Positions 32,967-43,440 of a stretch of DNA of 64,000 nucleotides are shown here, in pieces; within the stretch, counting starts at the first letter, position 1, and each line of letters starts with the position of its first letter. The stretch lies in NCBI GenBank assembly GCA_946406115.1, contig OX291544.1:930001-994000 (forward strand). Reading direction: 5' to 3'. The position numbers were made by a program, and so were the translations under genes. This stretch comes from Apoda limacodes (lineage: Eukaryota > Arthropoda > Insecta > Lepidoptera > Limacodidae). The notes below the pieces were generated by a model. That model searched no databases and was not told the origin of the DNA. It saw only the letters and a program-made list of their open reading frames with translations.

Positions 32967-33765
32967 TTGAAAAAGTGAATGTGGTTTTGTAGCGGTGAAC
33001 GCGCAGACTTCTGTCAGGGTTAAATCGGACCAAAATTACCCGTCCACAGTCAGAGACCTTGGACAGTGTGGTCTCGATTTGAGACACAAGTTTTTCGCGG
33101 TTTTCCTCCACAACGGAACGAGGAATGTTTGAACGACCCGTGTAATAAGTGTCTCCAGTACTGTCATCTGCATAGCACAGCATCTGTTTTTGATGTCCAA
33201 CATGTCATTGATATGACAATGACAGCACAGAGCCTTGCGGAACACGAGCATTAATATCCATGCTATCAGAGCAACTACGGTTCGTATGCGTCTGCCAGAC
33301 AAAAAGCTAGCCACCCATTTGCAAGACCCCGGTGCCAGACCCGATCGAACGCCTTTGCTATGTCCAGGCTACATGCCAATGCCTCCCTCTGACTCTCAAT
33401 GGCTAGTGCCCATCGGTGTGTAAGATACACTACAAGGTCACCAGTCGAGCGACCGTGGCTAAAGCCATATTGACGGTCACTGACCAGGTCGTGTTCTTTT
33501 AGATATCTTAGAAGCTATGTGTTGATCACACGCTTCATCACCTTGGAAATCTCGTAATAGCGATAGGCCTATTATTCGATGAATCTGATCTATCACCCTT
33601 TTTGGGCGCCGAGTACACATTCGCAGTCTTCTATGAAGACGGAAATTGCCTAGTATGGTAGGAAAGCGCGAAGAGGCGCGTGAGTACAGGACATAACTCA
33701 GGCGCACACTGGTTAAGCAACACTGCGGGTATACCGTACTAACAGCCCGTGATGACGATCTCGCT
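32967..33765 (-). pseudogene. LINE J fragment: RT domain, antisense
   Basis: On the minus strand: 'PELCPVL' and 'SRFPTILGN' equivalents (about 33690-33640), 'RDLVSDRQYGFSHG'-like with lesions (about 33490-33430), 'MASFLSGRRIRTVV' (33314-33273), an insertion-disrupted 'FRKALCCH', and 'CYADDSTGDTYYTGRSNIPR' (33178-33120, intact YADD) followed by 'VEENREKLVSQIETTLSKVS' and 'RSLRVHRYKTTFTF'. At least four frameshifts. It is collinear with the J arm at 48132-48760. Confidence 0.85.
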
Positions 33766-34095
33766 ATCCAGATAGTGAGACTAGTCTCGTCGACCTCCCG
33801 GACGGATCTGCCGCCCGCACGCTCACCTCATATACGAGGTATCAAAAAGGGCCGGGGCGCTTCTCACCCCCACTCACTCCCCAGGAACTCCTCTCCTGGT
33901 GCTGACGCAGCTTCGGGTTCGAGGCTTACGCCGGTCGAAGGGACGACACCAAGAGCGACAACCCAAGCTGAAGCTACCCCGCGGGGAGCCCTTGAGCGTT
34001 GGGCGCTTTATGGGCTGAGACTCCTCAGAGACTCGCTCCTGGTGGAGCAGTAATGGCTGCATTATTCAAACTCGTAGTCATTCAGAAAAAAAAAA
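33766..34095 (+). pseudogene. LINE M 3' end fragment
   Basis: An open frame with 'GRGASHPHSLPRNSS', 'AEATPRGALERWAL' and 'LRLLRDSLLVEQ' ends at a TAA followed by TGGCTGCATTATTCAAACTC and poly-A (34086-34095). The 'GAGCAGTAATGGCTGCA' end is shared with 14204-14220. It lies head to head with the J fragment to its left. Confidence 0.6.
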
Positions 34096-34465
34096 CAACG
34101 CTTTATTCGCGGCTCGCGCGTTGTCGTAGTCGTGCACGCGGTGCGATGTTGTAAAATAACGCCTTTTTTTGACAACGAGTTATTTGCGGGTCGCGCTTTG
34201 ACGAAGTAGTAAAATAACAATATAAATTTAGCGCTACCTGAATATTTATTTAGCGCGCGCTATTCGTTGCGAGTAAATAGCTTGCCAAATTTATAAGCTA
34301 TACGTTATATTAACCACAACTAGTAGGTAAAGGTAAAATAGCGAAACAAGTAACAAAGGAAAAGATATTTACTATTGTTTACTAGTTGGAATTTAAAAGT
34401 TTTTTTCGAAGTCTATTGTGCTATCGCCCCGTTTGCCCTCCCCTAAATCCGGCCCTGCTTGTACC

Positions 34466-34559
34466 TAACCTTTGAACAACGAACTAATTTTTTATTTTAT
34501 TTATCTATTCCGTTTGATTGCCTAAAGTAGGTACCGCGACGTTGATTGATGTGTCATGT
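34466..34559. other. Right flank of the hAT insertion; no gene
   Basis: Short AT-rich stretch after the CTTGTACC duplication. Confidence 0.4.
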
Positions 34560-34806
34560 CCATACTTATATTATAAATGCGAAAGTAACTCTGTCTGTCT
34601 TTCTGTCTGTTTGTCTGTCTGTCCGTCTGTGTGTTACGCTTTCACGGCTCAACCTCTGAACCAATTTGGATGAATTGTGGTATAGATAGGATAGCTTGAG
34701 TCCTGGGGAAGGACATAGGCTACGTTTTATCCCGGAAAAGTGCACAGATCCCAGGGGAATCGCGATATACGAATTCCTTGCGGACGAAGTCGCGAGCAGA
34801 AGCTAG
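34560..34806 (-). repeat. Lepidopteran RTE-tail-like repeat copy, antisense
   Basis: Reversed order of the family: 'CATACTTATATTATAAATGC', GAAAGTAACTCTGTCTGTC, CTGTCTGTC repeats, 'AGGACATAGGCTACGTTTTA' and 'GCGAGCAGAAGCTAGTA' at the end. This is the most complete copy in the window. Confidence 0.8.
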
Positions 34807-34929
34807 TAATAAATAAACCTTAGTCCAAGTTGCAACTATTTATCTGGGCCTATATTAATTTACATTGTTAGTTCTTTTAGGTGCCTATACTTAGTTTATG
34901 ATGGAAAAAATAAACTTTCTGGTGCACAG

Positions 34930-35520
34930 AGTCGAAAAAGAAACCTGGATAAGGAAGTGTCTCTGAAAAACCCGCGCGCATTTTATGTACCTTGTGCGGC
35001 ACACAGCCTTAATTTGGTAGTGAATGACGCTGCTAAAAGTTCATTAGAAATTGTTAATTTCTTTCCAATTGTGCAGGAAATTTATGTTTTTTGTGCGTCA
35101 ACAGCACGTTGGCAAATACTTACTAAAGAAGTGCCAACTGTAAGTCTAAAACCACTCTCAAATATTCGATGGGAAAGCAGGGTTGAAGCATTAAAAGCTC
35201 TACGTTTTGAACTGGGAAAAGTGTATGATACCTTATTTACAATATAATTATTCCGATTGGAGCAAAGATGCAGAGTCAAAAAATATGGCAAATTCATTAC
35301 TGGCAAGAATGAAATCGTTTTAATTCATCTGCTCTCTGGTTTTTTGGTTTGAACTTTTAAGCAAGATAAATATTGTTAGCAAGGCCCTTCGAAAATCAGA
35401 ATTTAGATTGTCAGAAGCGGTAAAAATGATTGACAATGCAAAAATAAGTTTGTCTGAATTCCGTGATGAGTCCGCTTTTGAGGAGCTCGTTGACAGGGCG
35501 AAAACTGTAGTGGAATAAGT
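34930..35520 (+). pseudogene. hAT transposase remnant (ZMYM1-like)
   Basis: The protein 'KNPRAFYVPCAAHSLNLVVN' followed by 'SSLEIVNFFPIVQEIYVF' and 'PLSNIRWESRVEALKAL' (34966-35200) matches the central hAT transposase region with its CAAHSLNL and W-E-S-R motifs. After stops near 35246 the C-terminal part shows 'ELLSKINIVSKAL' (about 35350-35390) and 'FRDESAFEELVDRAKTVVE' (about 35459-35515). The catalytic N-terminus and the dimerisation end are missing. It lies outside the hAT at 29375-34457, so it belongs to another, older hAT copy. Confidence 0.8.
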
Positions 35521-35787
35521 CATTTTATTGTAGCTATAGCGCTGCTGTTGACAGTATGACCAAGCGGAATCAATTAACATAACCTTATTAATGGTAGTTT
35601 TTTCATTGAAGTGGTAACACTGAAAAGGAATGACGGTAATCTGTACCAAACAACAATGGTGTGCGGCTGCGGTTGAATTTAAAAGTTTATCGCCATTTTT
35701 CGTATAAAATGAGAATTTCTAATACGTTGAGTTGAAGCTGCTTCTTCGTTGTTCAGATTTTGAATTAAAGCGTTAAAGCGTGAATTA
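35521..35787. other. No gene recognised
   Basis: Possible downstream part of the hAT remnant; no motif. Confidence 0.4.
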
Positions 35788-37047
35788 AAGGCTCAACCAA
35801 GTAGTTATTCCGTGGGGAATTGTGAAAACCAATAGAAATGTATTCCTCGCGGCTCAACTATTATTTTTTATAAGCTCACGGCTTGTGAAATTGGTGAATC
35901 TATTTTAATTTGGCCTGTAATTGCTCACATCTAAATGTGCTAGATATAGTTATTACCCGACTGTGGCGAAGCCAAAAAAAGAGGGTTATGTGTTTCACCT
36001 GTAAGTATGTATGTCCTTTGAATTGTGTACGTCGAAATGTGCATGGGTAGGTGCTGTTTTTTATATACTATTTTCTATTTTTTTTTAAATAAGTATTTAA
36101 ATTTTTAATATTTTTAAATATTTTTATATTATTAATAATTTTTCTCAATGTTTTTTAAATACTTTTTTGGATGACAGTCGTCAAACTATAAAGTACTATA
36201 TCTCCGTAACTATTGATCTTGGCGGTTATCGATGATAAAAAGTAGTCTTGTTAATTCCTCTATTACTAGTGCTATTTAGATTCTATACTGTAACCCAGCA
36301 ATTAATTAGGTGTTTAAAATATCTCTGACAGCTGTCATCCCAATTGCCAAAAATTAATATCTTGATGTAATATTATATCTGTAAAAATACTACTAGTCTA
36401 CCATTAATAGTTAGGGTAGTATTAGACAACTATAATCTGAAATTAAGATCTTGATTAAATCTATTATTTCTTTAGTGAAACTACTAAACTACTATAAATA
36501 GTTACGGAGATATTGCCCTTTCTAGTTTGACGGCTGTCATCTGAAATAAAGATCTTGATGAGATCTATTATTTCTGCGACGAAACTACTACCCTAAGATC
36601 AAAAGTAACGGTGATATAGTCCTTTATAGTTTGACAACTGCCATCCAAAATAGTATTTAAAAAACGTTGAGAAAAATTATTAATAATATTTAAAAAAATA
36701 TTTGAAGCGTATTTTAAAAATATTAAAAAATGTTAAATACTTATTTAAAAAAATAGAATGTAGAATAAAAAACAGCAACTACCCATACACATTTCGACGT
36801 ACACAATTCCAAGGGCATACATTCTTACAGGTGAAACACATAAACCTCTTTTTTGGCTTCGCCACAGTCGGGTAATAACTTTATCTAAAACATTTAGACG
36901 TGAGCAATTACAGACCAAATTAAAATAGATTCACCAGTTTCACTCGCAAACATTAGTAGCTTATAAAAAATAATAGTTGAGCCGTGAGGAATACATTTAT
37001 ATTGGTTTTCACAATTCTCCACGGATCAACTACTTAGTTGAACCTTG
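35788..37047. mobile_element. Fold-back element, 1.26 kb, long inverted repeats
   Basis: The left arm (about 35788-36222) and right arm (about 36594-37047) are complementary along their length. Pairs include GGCTCAACCAAGTAGTT / AACTACTTAGTTGAACC, 'CCGACTGTGGCGAAGCCAAA' / 'TTTGGCTTCGCCACAGTCGG' and ATCTCCGTAACTATTGATCTT / its inverse. The 370-bp centre holds a roughly 100-bp module repeated twice (about 36428-36490 and 36530-36590). It is non-coding with arms of about 435-450 bp and resembles a MITE or fold-back transposon. No target duplication is evident. Confidence 0.85.
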
Positions 37048-37070
37048 GGGAATTTCGGCCTTTTTATGAA

Positions 37071-37215
37071 TCCCCCTGCACCCACTGGTGGGTAAACCCG
37101 GTGGGTGCACGGGAAAACATGATTTCCCCCTCCGTGGTGGTGGGATACAGTGGGTGTGCAGGTAAGTAAGAATTCCCCCTGCACCCACTGCTGGGTAGAT
37201 CAGTGGGTGCACGGG
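37071..37215. repeat. Three units of a GC-rich hairpin repeat
   Basis: Units at 37071-37113, 37123-37162 and 37171-37215 each begin TTCCCCCT/TCCCCCTGCACCCACTG and end with CAGTGGGTGCACGGG-like sequence, so each can fold back on itself (TGCACCCAC/GTGGGTGCA). The unit spacing is about 50 bp. Confidence 0.8.
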
Positions 37216-38099
37216 TCGTGAGCGCTTATTTTTAAATGAGAAGTTAAAAATGGTTTTAATTCAGTGTTTTAGTAAATGAAGGTTACTTTAAACCATTTTA
37301 AAAGAAGATAAGTGCAGTGTTAGTGAATGTACCTATGTCATTGAACCATTTTTGTTGAAACTGAAAAATTTAAATGCAGTGCTAAGTAAAAAAGTTTAGT
37401 AAGTAAAAGAAGTAAGCTGCTGCTGAAGCTTTTTAAATAAGTAGGTAACTTTAAGTCATCCTGTTTTTGCAGATTTACTATTTTTGCGTAGCGTCGCACA
37501 AATTCGCGTTTCTACGACGAAAAAAGTACCAGGACCACATAAACGACAGGACGTCGTACACGTCGTAGGTAATTATTGTGTAACTGGGGTTGTACGAATT
37601 CTAAAGTACTAGACCCTCATAAATTTGCGGGTGGCATATTCTAAAGATCATCAAACTTTGTGGTCAAGTCAGAACGTAAACTTATTTAATAAAATTAGTA
37701 TGAAAAACTGAAATGCCGATTTTCAGCGTGAAACTTTAAATAGAGATTGCTGAGTAGGTGCACTCTTGCCCCGTTTAGGGATTTGGGGCTTTTCCGTTAC
37801 ACTCTGTATATATATATATATATGTACGTCTGATGTGTAATATTATATGTTTTATGAATATATTTTTCTCGGGAGTTACTTTTAATCCCGTCACAGAATA
37901 ATTGAAGACTTTTAACGTATCACATGGTGCCCTCCGCCCCCCCGCCCCCCTATGCAATCTGAAAAACAATAGGCTTTTTTTTTTTAAATCAAACTTCTTA
38001 CATTGTAAATCTTGTTTATTAAGAGTTTCAATATAAAACATTACAGTAAACAACAAACAGTATTTATTAGTTGATACACTATAATATTATGTTTCGTTT
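37216..38099. other. No gene recognised; contains a (TA)n tract
   Basis: AT-rich. A TA microsatellite lies at about 37806-37822, and a CCCCCCCGCCCCCC tract at 37937-37951 lies next to 'CACATGGTGCCCTCCGC', possibly an element end. No protein recognised. Confidence 0.45.
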
Positions 38100-38252
38100 G
38101 TGATTTTACAAAGATTACCTATTGGACGCACGCAATAAAACAGTATTGTAAATAGTTTGTAAAGCCAGTTGTAGTTAATTAACTTGACGATTCAAAAGTG
38201 TTCTTAGTAACTCATTTCAATAAAAAGTTTTTTATTTTTGATTTGATTTGAG
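38100..38252 (+). repeat. LINE 3' tail (V-like) with TTTGATTTGA end
   Basis: 'GACGATTCAAAAGTGTTCTT' (38188-38207) and the tail 'TTTTTGATTTGATTTGA' match 32917-32966. Confidence 0.7.
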
Positions 38253-38819
38253 AGAGATATAGAGAAACCACACGAAAAATAATGACAAACGATTTTCCAG
38301 GTCTCAAAACGTAAAGAAAACGCAAATTTAGCGATTTCGATTTTCGGACCTATTATAATGACTTCTCTTGTGATGAATATGGGATATCTGACATAGGTAG
38401 GTATATCTTATAAGTGATATAGTTTCTAACAAAAATTTGCTATTATTGAACAAATTACATAAGTACCTTTTTTGCCTCTCGCTGACATGATGATTTTAAT
38501 TATCTTTATTATTTTTTTTGGGGAATTATAAGTCAAGCCATAGTTTTTATTTACGGGAACTATCTCTGATTTTATGACTAAGCCACGGTAAAATAAGAAA
38601 CCATCTAATAAACTAATTTGCCTTTATTCAAATGCCACCTAAATATTCCAAAGAAACCATCAAATAAAGAACAACAACTAATTACTATTTCAGCTACGGA
38701 TTTTACAATTCATCAACATTTTTCGTTTTAAAGCTTCAACATATGTTCCTTAAAAAAAAAATATAATTCAAGCTATAGCTATAGTTCTATGTACTGTACT
38801 TTATATATCCTATACGACT
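38253..38819. other. No gene recognised
   Basis: AT-rich spacer without motif. Confidence 0.45.
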
Positions 38820-39180
38820 CACTAACTGACTGACTGACGACTGACTAACTGACTGACTGATATATCAACGCACAACAAAAAATCACCCCTAAGGGGGGAA
38901 AATAGGGGTTTGAAGTTTGTATAGAAGTCCGTCATTATAGTTAAACGTACCCGTGGATCCACTGAAACGACCAAATTTAATAAAATATGGGAAAAATAAG
39001 TACCTGTGGTCCCACCAGTGGGGCATGGTGGGAAAATGTTATGCATTTAACTTGTTATTTGGGCTTAAAGTTGAAAATTAATATTTAATTGTTTCACCGT
39101 TTTTTGGAAAATCATCCCCTAAAGGGCAAAATAGGGGATAAAAATTTGTATGAAAATTTTGATATTTTTGTGTTTAGAAA
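38820..39180 (+). repeat. CTGACTGACTGA / CCCCTAAAGGG interspersed repeat
   Basis: GACTGACTGACGACTGAC tandem, ATATCAACGCACAAC, then two blocks with CCCCTAAGGGGGGAAAATAGG and CCCCTAAAGGGCAAAATAGGG, each followed by TTTGTATG/TTGTATAG. A reversed copy of the second block occurs at 54066-54110. Common in lepidopteran DNA; class unknown. Confidence 0.6.
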
Positions 39181-39464
39181 CTTTAAATTTAGTACAGCGG
39201 TTTTATGACTAACGTAAGCACTAAGAACGGATTTTGCGAGACCACCATTGGAGGTAAAGGCTTAACCAAAAGAATTAAAATGGAAACGTAAGAGGCCAAC
39301 TAAAGCGCGAGTAGCATTAATAATCCAATAATATTTTATCTTTCTTTTAATTACTACAAATAATAGTATACAAAGTGATTTTCTTTAAGTAAAGGTTTTA
39401 TTTTATCTCCCCTCAATAGTTTCTAACATTTAGTTGCCATAATTAAATCTTTGCATTCGCTTCA
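39181..39464. other. No gene recognised
   Basis: Spacer before LINE C3. Confidence 0.4.
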
Positions 39465-40262
39465 TTTTTGGACTTCGAAAATATGACCATGTCTCAGAAT
39501 TTCGTTTACAACTCAAGTGGCTTCCAATCCAACTTCGCCGGAATGTACATATTCTTTCACTCCTCTATAACGTGCTGTTCAATCCATCTACACCATGTTA
39601 TCTAAAAGAGCGGTTTAATTTTATCAGCTCGCCTTGTCTAACTCTTCACTCGTCTACTAGTCTTCTTCTTAAAACACCTGGACACAGTACTAATTTTTAC
39701 ATTCATTCTTTTACTGTAAAAGCCATTACTCTTTGGAACTCTTTACCGATAAATATAAGGCAAATCCAGTCGCTGCCTGTTTTCAAGAATTCGTTAAAAT
39801 CTTATTACTTATGTACTACTTCCTAATTTTCTATAATTTTGACCAAACTCTGGTTACTCAAACATATCTATCTTTATTACTTTATTTATTGTATGTATGT
39901 TTATGTATTCATTTTATATAACTATTTATTTTATGTATTTGTTTAAGTAATTATATTAAGTATGTATATGTATTTTATCTATATAGTAAGTACAAAGGTA
40001 TTTATGAGCGTTGTTATACTCTTTATTCTTCCTTATAATTTTACTTATGATGTTTTATGTATCACCTACCTCTTCCTTATAATTTGACTTATGATGTTTT
40101 ATGTATCACCTACCTCTTCCTGTCAATATTACTCTACACAAAGGTTGCCTGGTAGAGATCGCTTTTAAGCGATAAGGCCGCCTTATTGTGCTATTTCCTC
40201 TATTGTAATTTTTTTTGTGTATTTTAAACTGTAATTACAATAAAGAATATTGTATTGTATTT
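39465..40262 (+). pseudogene. LINE C copy C3: C-terminal end and 3' UTR
   Basis: It begins at the 'GLRKYDHVSEFRLQLKWLP' block (about 39475-39530). It continues with 'RNVHILSLLYNVLFNPST' and the open frame 39572-39826 ('FSSPCLTLHSSTSLLLKTPG'-like), ending 'FKNSLKSYYLC'. The long 3' UTR carries a direct duplication (TCTTCCTTATAATTT.ACTTATGATG at about 40025 and 40070) and the hairpin block at 40144-40186. It ends ACAATAAAGAATATTGTATT. Only about the last 115 codons are present. Confidence 0.85.
40144..40186 (+). other. Conserved stem-loop in the LINE C3 3' UTR
   Basis: TTGCCTGGTAGAGATCGC, core TCGCTTTTAAGCGA (self-complementary), then ATAAGGCCGCCTTA. This is the best-preserved version of the block shared with C1 and C2. 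Confidence 0.65.
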
Positions 40263-40544
40263 GATAATAATTTTAGGTACATTATGATGATTAAACAGAA
40301 TAAATGACGCGTTATGAATTATTCATTATTCACTAAAAGTCTAGAATTCCATCTCCAATAAATTATTGGGCAATGGCCCAAAAAAAAAGGAAATCTAGTT
40401 AATAATTAATTAAGAGGACCATACAATTTCTCTTAAAAATTTCTATATAAAAAAAAATTAGGTCTCTAACCCGTAACCATGCCACAGTATAACGGGCTTA
40501 ATAGTTGCTATTATTTTTTTGCAGGCATTGTTTTTATTGAAATG
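40263..40544. other. No gene recognised
   Basis: AT-rich spacer. Confidence 0.4.
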
Positions 40545-40690
40545 CTAGCTTTTGCCCGTAATTTGTTCGCGTGAACTTTAATAATATACACGTTGCCTAT
40601 CCTTGGATAGTAATCTATCTTTATTCTAAGTTTCATCAAAATCAATTCAGTGATTTAGCCGTAAAAACGTCGAAACGACAAACAGAATGG
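40545..40690 (+). repeat. Lepidopteran repeat, CTAGCTTTTGCCCG start
   Basis: 'GCTAGCTTTTGCCCGTAATT' start, 'TTTCATCAAAATCAATTCAG' middle and 'AAACGACAAACAGAATGG' end; a short variant of the family at 9745-10075. Confidence 0.65.
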
Positions 40691-40839
40691 GAAATAGGAA
40701 TAAAAATAGTAAGGCCTATAAGATAAAAATATTTAAGAAAAATTATAATTTTCACGTTTTTTAAGCACGTGGGAGAGAGAGAGAGACACAAAGCCACACT
40801 GATAATGAAGCGATGTACCTAATGGGGTGGAATAATAAT
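40691..40839. other. No gene recognised
   Basis: Contains a short (GA)n tract at about 40771-40784. Confidence 0.4.
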
Positions 40840-41012
40840 CATAAATATTTTAAGACATTACACACAGCGCCGTCCAGCCCCAAAGAAAGCAAAGCTTGTG
40901 TTATGGGTACCAGACAACGGATACAAATACATAAATATTACTTTTTTTGGAAATACATACATATCATACATAAATACACCCAGAAAAGAATTCCTTCGTC
41001 ATGACTGTCCCA
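40840..41012 (+). repeat. Lepidopteran repeat, 'AGCTTGTGTTATGGGTACCA'
   Basis: 'CCGTCCAGCCCCAAAGAAAG', AGCTTGTGTTATGGGTACCA and ACATAAATACACCCAGAAAAG in this order are familiar from many lepidopteran intergenic sequences. Probably the 3' end of a LINE; clade unknown. Confidence 0.6.
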
Positions 41013-41130
41013 ACGCATATATAACTTCCCTTTCTGACTTCCGAACACCTAATTTTTCTCCGCAAAAAATAAACCCTAGGTATTTGATATAAGGATTATG
41101 TAGGAAGTCTAAAAAAGTAAAAAAAATAAT

Positions 41131-41613
41131 TGGCCAAGTGCGATTCGGACTCGCGCAAAAATTGTTCCGTACCATTATCTATAAAAATCGGCCAAGTGCG
41201 AGTCGGACTCGCGCACGAAGGATTCCGTACCATTATCTATAAAAACGGCGAAAAAATCACATTTGTTGATGGGATGGGATTGGCCATTGCCCTTAAATAT
41301 TTGTTTTATTTTAATTTAATTATTTATTTTTAAATATATAACCTAATATTCTGTGAATATTTCAAGCGTCTACCTGTACCCGTTATCAATATCGAACAAA
41401 AACGAGCAAAAAATCACTTGGTTTAAGGGGGCTCCCTCAAATATAAATTTTATTCAGGTTTTTAGTATTTGTTGTTATAGCGGCAACAGAAATGAATCTT
41501 CTGTGAAAACTGTCACGGTTCATGAGATACAGCCTGGTGACAGACAGACGGACAGACAGCGGAGTCTTAGGAATAGGGTTCCATTTTTTTCGCTTTGGTT
41601 ACGAAACCCTAAC
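41131..41613 (+). repeat. GGCCAAGTGCGAGTCGG repeat with duplicated head
   Basis: The head 'TTGGCCAAGTGCGATTCGGA' (41130) is repeated at about 41189 (CGGCCAAGTGCGAGTCGGAC). Each is followed by a CGCGC run and TTCCGTACCATTATCTATAA. The end holds 'CAGACAGACGGACAGACAGC', GGAGTCTTAGGAATAGGGTT and a reversed GGTTACGAAACCCTA. A very common lepidopteran repeat with complementary ends (TTCCGTACC / GGTTACGAA, imperfect). Confidence 0.75.
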
Positions 41614-41999
41614 TAGGTCTGTAAACCGTAACCTTACCGAGATGTACAGAGTAGAAAATATTTATGTCGCATTCGTAACAATGGTATTTTTTTTTTTTGG
41701 TAACGCTCGACGATTTGTTTGTATAGTACGACAAAATACTTGTAGTTCGCTGTTTCTTGTATGTTTTAAATATCGGTAGTATGAGTGATGTTTTACAATC
41801 TCTTTGTGATATTTGATAAGTAAAGCTTGACAAAAAAAAGAAATGTCTTAAGGATTTGCCATTAAACCTTTATACTATTTGTAACGTGGTTTTCTACGCA
41901 ACTAGTCTTCTGTTGTCCACGTGCCGAGTACAAATGAGAGTTCAATAAACACACCTAGCAACGTGAACGGATTCGGTGCTTGAAATCAATTTCTCATAC
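41614..41999. other. No gene recognised
   Basis: AT-rich spacer. Confidence 0.4.
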
Positions 42000-43440
42000 C
42001 CTTAAATGTTACGCAACACGGTGTCGTTCATAAATCGCTGAAAGGTTTGACTAGCATTTTTCATTCCAAAATTTAAACGGGAGAATAAATAGAATGGACG
42101 ATGGTGTTGTAATATATATTTTCTAGATGGCAGACGGAAAAATTCTAATATTATGATAGGCCCTATTCAAATCGATTTAAGTGAAAATTTTCTTTCCCGC
42201 CAACATGTATATAAAGTCTTGTAACCGGTGAGTGGGATACCGGTCTGGCTTCGTAATAGCGTTCAATGCGCGATAGTCACCACAAGGTCGTAGCCCCCAT
42301 CTTTTTTGGGAATGACATGTAGAGGGCTGGCCCACTGGGTGGTTGCCGCTTTGCAAATTCCCATGTCTTGCATAACCCTAAACTCCTCTTTTACCTTTTT
42401 ATACCTATCGAGAGGAAGTGGCATCGGGAGGGCAAATACTGATTGACCAGTAGTCTCGATGTGGTGGAAAACATCGTGAGGTGGAATCTCTTTTAACGAC
42501 ATCGGTTTGGTGATGTCTGGGAATTGCGTGAGTAGTTCGTGGTAGGTGTTATGCTTATCAATTGTGTTCAACGACGTTGTGTCGCATCTCATAAGCAAAA
42601 GGCGGATATTGAGGTTAGTGACACTATCAATAAATCTACGCTTACTTAAATCTACCAATAAATTATGCTTACTTAGGAAATCAGCCCCGAGAATGGGCTG
42701 TTTCACATCCGCTATAATAAAATTCCACGAATATGGTGGGCGGACGTTTAAGTTTCAAATCAACACTTTTGTGCCAAATGTCTTGATTTCTTGTGCCAAA
42801 TGTCTTGATTTCTGTGCCGTTGGCGGCATATTGTTTGTATGCCTTAGATCACTGCACACTAACCTGTAATTTTTGGGCAGGACTGTGATACCCGACCCAT
42901 TGTCGATGAGGTGCCTCAGTCCTGACTCCTTGTCACGAACGATGAGGCGGCTGTTCATCGGTGGCGTACAGTCGTCAGCGTGGACTGCACGGCTGTTGGT
43001 TTTCCGGCTGCATACGTACCTCCACTGCTGCTGGCTGCTGTGATTGCTGCGGGCGCTGCTGGTGCTGCTAGTAGGCCTAGCTATACGGCGGTACTAAATC
43101 GGGCGTGTGGGTAACACAGCCCATTGTTGTTTGGCTGTATCCGGTCTCTTGCATTGTTGCGTCCTCTTCTTGGTGCTGACTGCCAATCTGGGCGTCTGCT
43201 TAGTGACCTTGTTTTCGATCTTGTTTTGTTTTGTTATTCAAGTCGGTCTAGTCTGGAGTTGATCTTTTGCAGCTCCCCTAACATGGCGGTGAAGTGAAAT
43301 ACTGATTTCCGCTACTTCCACCGGGATGGTAGCTTCCAAATCGGGAATTCTTGATGTGACTGAGATCTGCGCCATGTCTACTTGGGTTTCTGGTTTGCTG
43401 GTCATTTTGGGTTCACTTCGCTATTATGTGCGCGTCAGTA
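42000..43440 (-). pseudogene. Ty3/gypsy gag remnant, protease and RT, antisense
   Basis: Minus strand from 43420: a gag start-like 'MAQISVTSRIPDLEA', a large deletion, then the protease region 'LRHLIDNGSGITVLPK' (about 42920-42870), where the usual D-T/S-G reads D-N-G-S-G. After a frameshift at about 42755 follow 'KQPILGADFLSKHNLLVDLS' (42706-42640), a linker and the RT start 'HHIETTGQSVFALPMPLPLD', 'ASPLHVIPKKDGGYDLVV'. After further frameshifts come 'RLQDFIYMLAGK' and 'RLNFGMKNASQTFQRFM' to about 42030. The RT catalytic YVDD region is missing. Altered protease triad, several frameshifts: dead copy. Confidence 0.8.

Larger units (their letters stand above)
29375..34457. mobile_element. hAT-type transposon (5.1 kb) filled with retroelement insertions
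   Basis: The ends are CAGGGCCGGATTAAG (29375) and, inverted, CTAAATCCGGCCCTG (to 34457). The perfect 8-bp duplication CTTGTACC flanks them at 29367-29374 and 34458-34465. CAG..CTG ends with an 8-bp duplication are the hAT hallmark. No hAT transposase lies inside. The interior holds LINE M, J, C, a gypsy piece and a V retroposon, so it was probably a short non-autonomous element that later gained nested insertions. hAT end sequence not covered by other features is at 29375-29480 and 34096-34457. Confidence 0.9.

Noticed and set aside
34930..35520. ZMYM1-like sequence as a host zinc-finger gene
   Set aside because: It has only the hAT-derived core, is broken by stops and frameshifts and has no zinc-finger exons nearby; better read as a transposon remnant.
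29375..35520. ZMYM-like transposase as the gene of the hAT at 29375-34457
   Set aside because: The transposase remnant lies outside the CTTGTACC-flanked ends, so it belongs to another copy.
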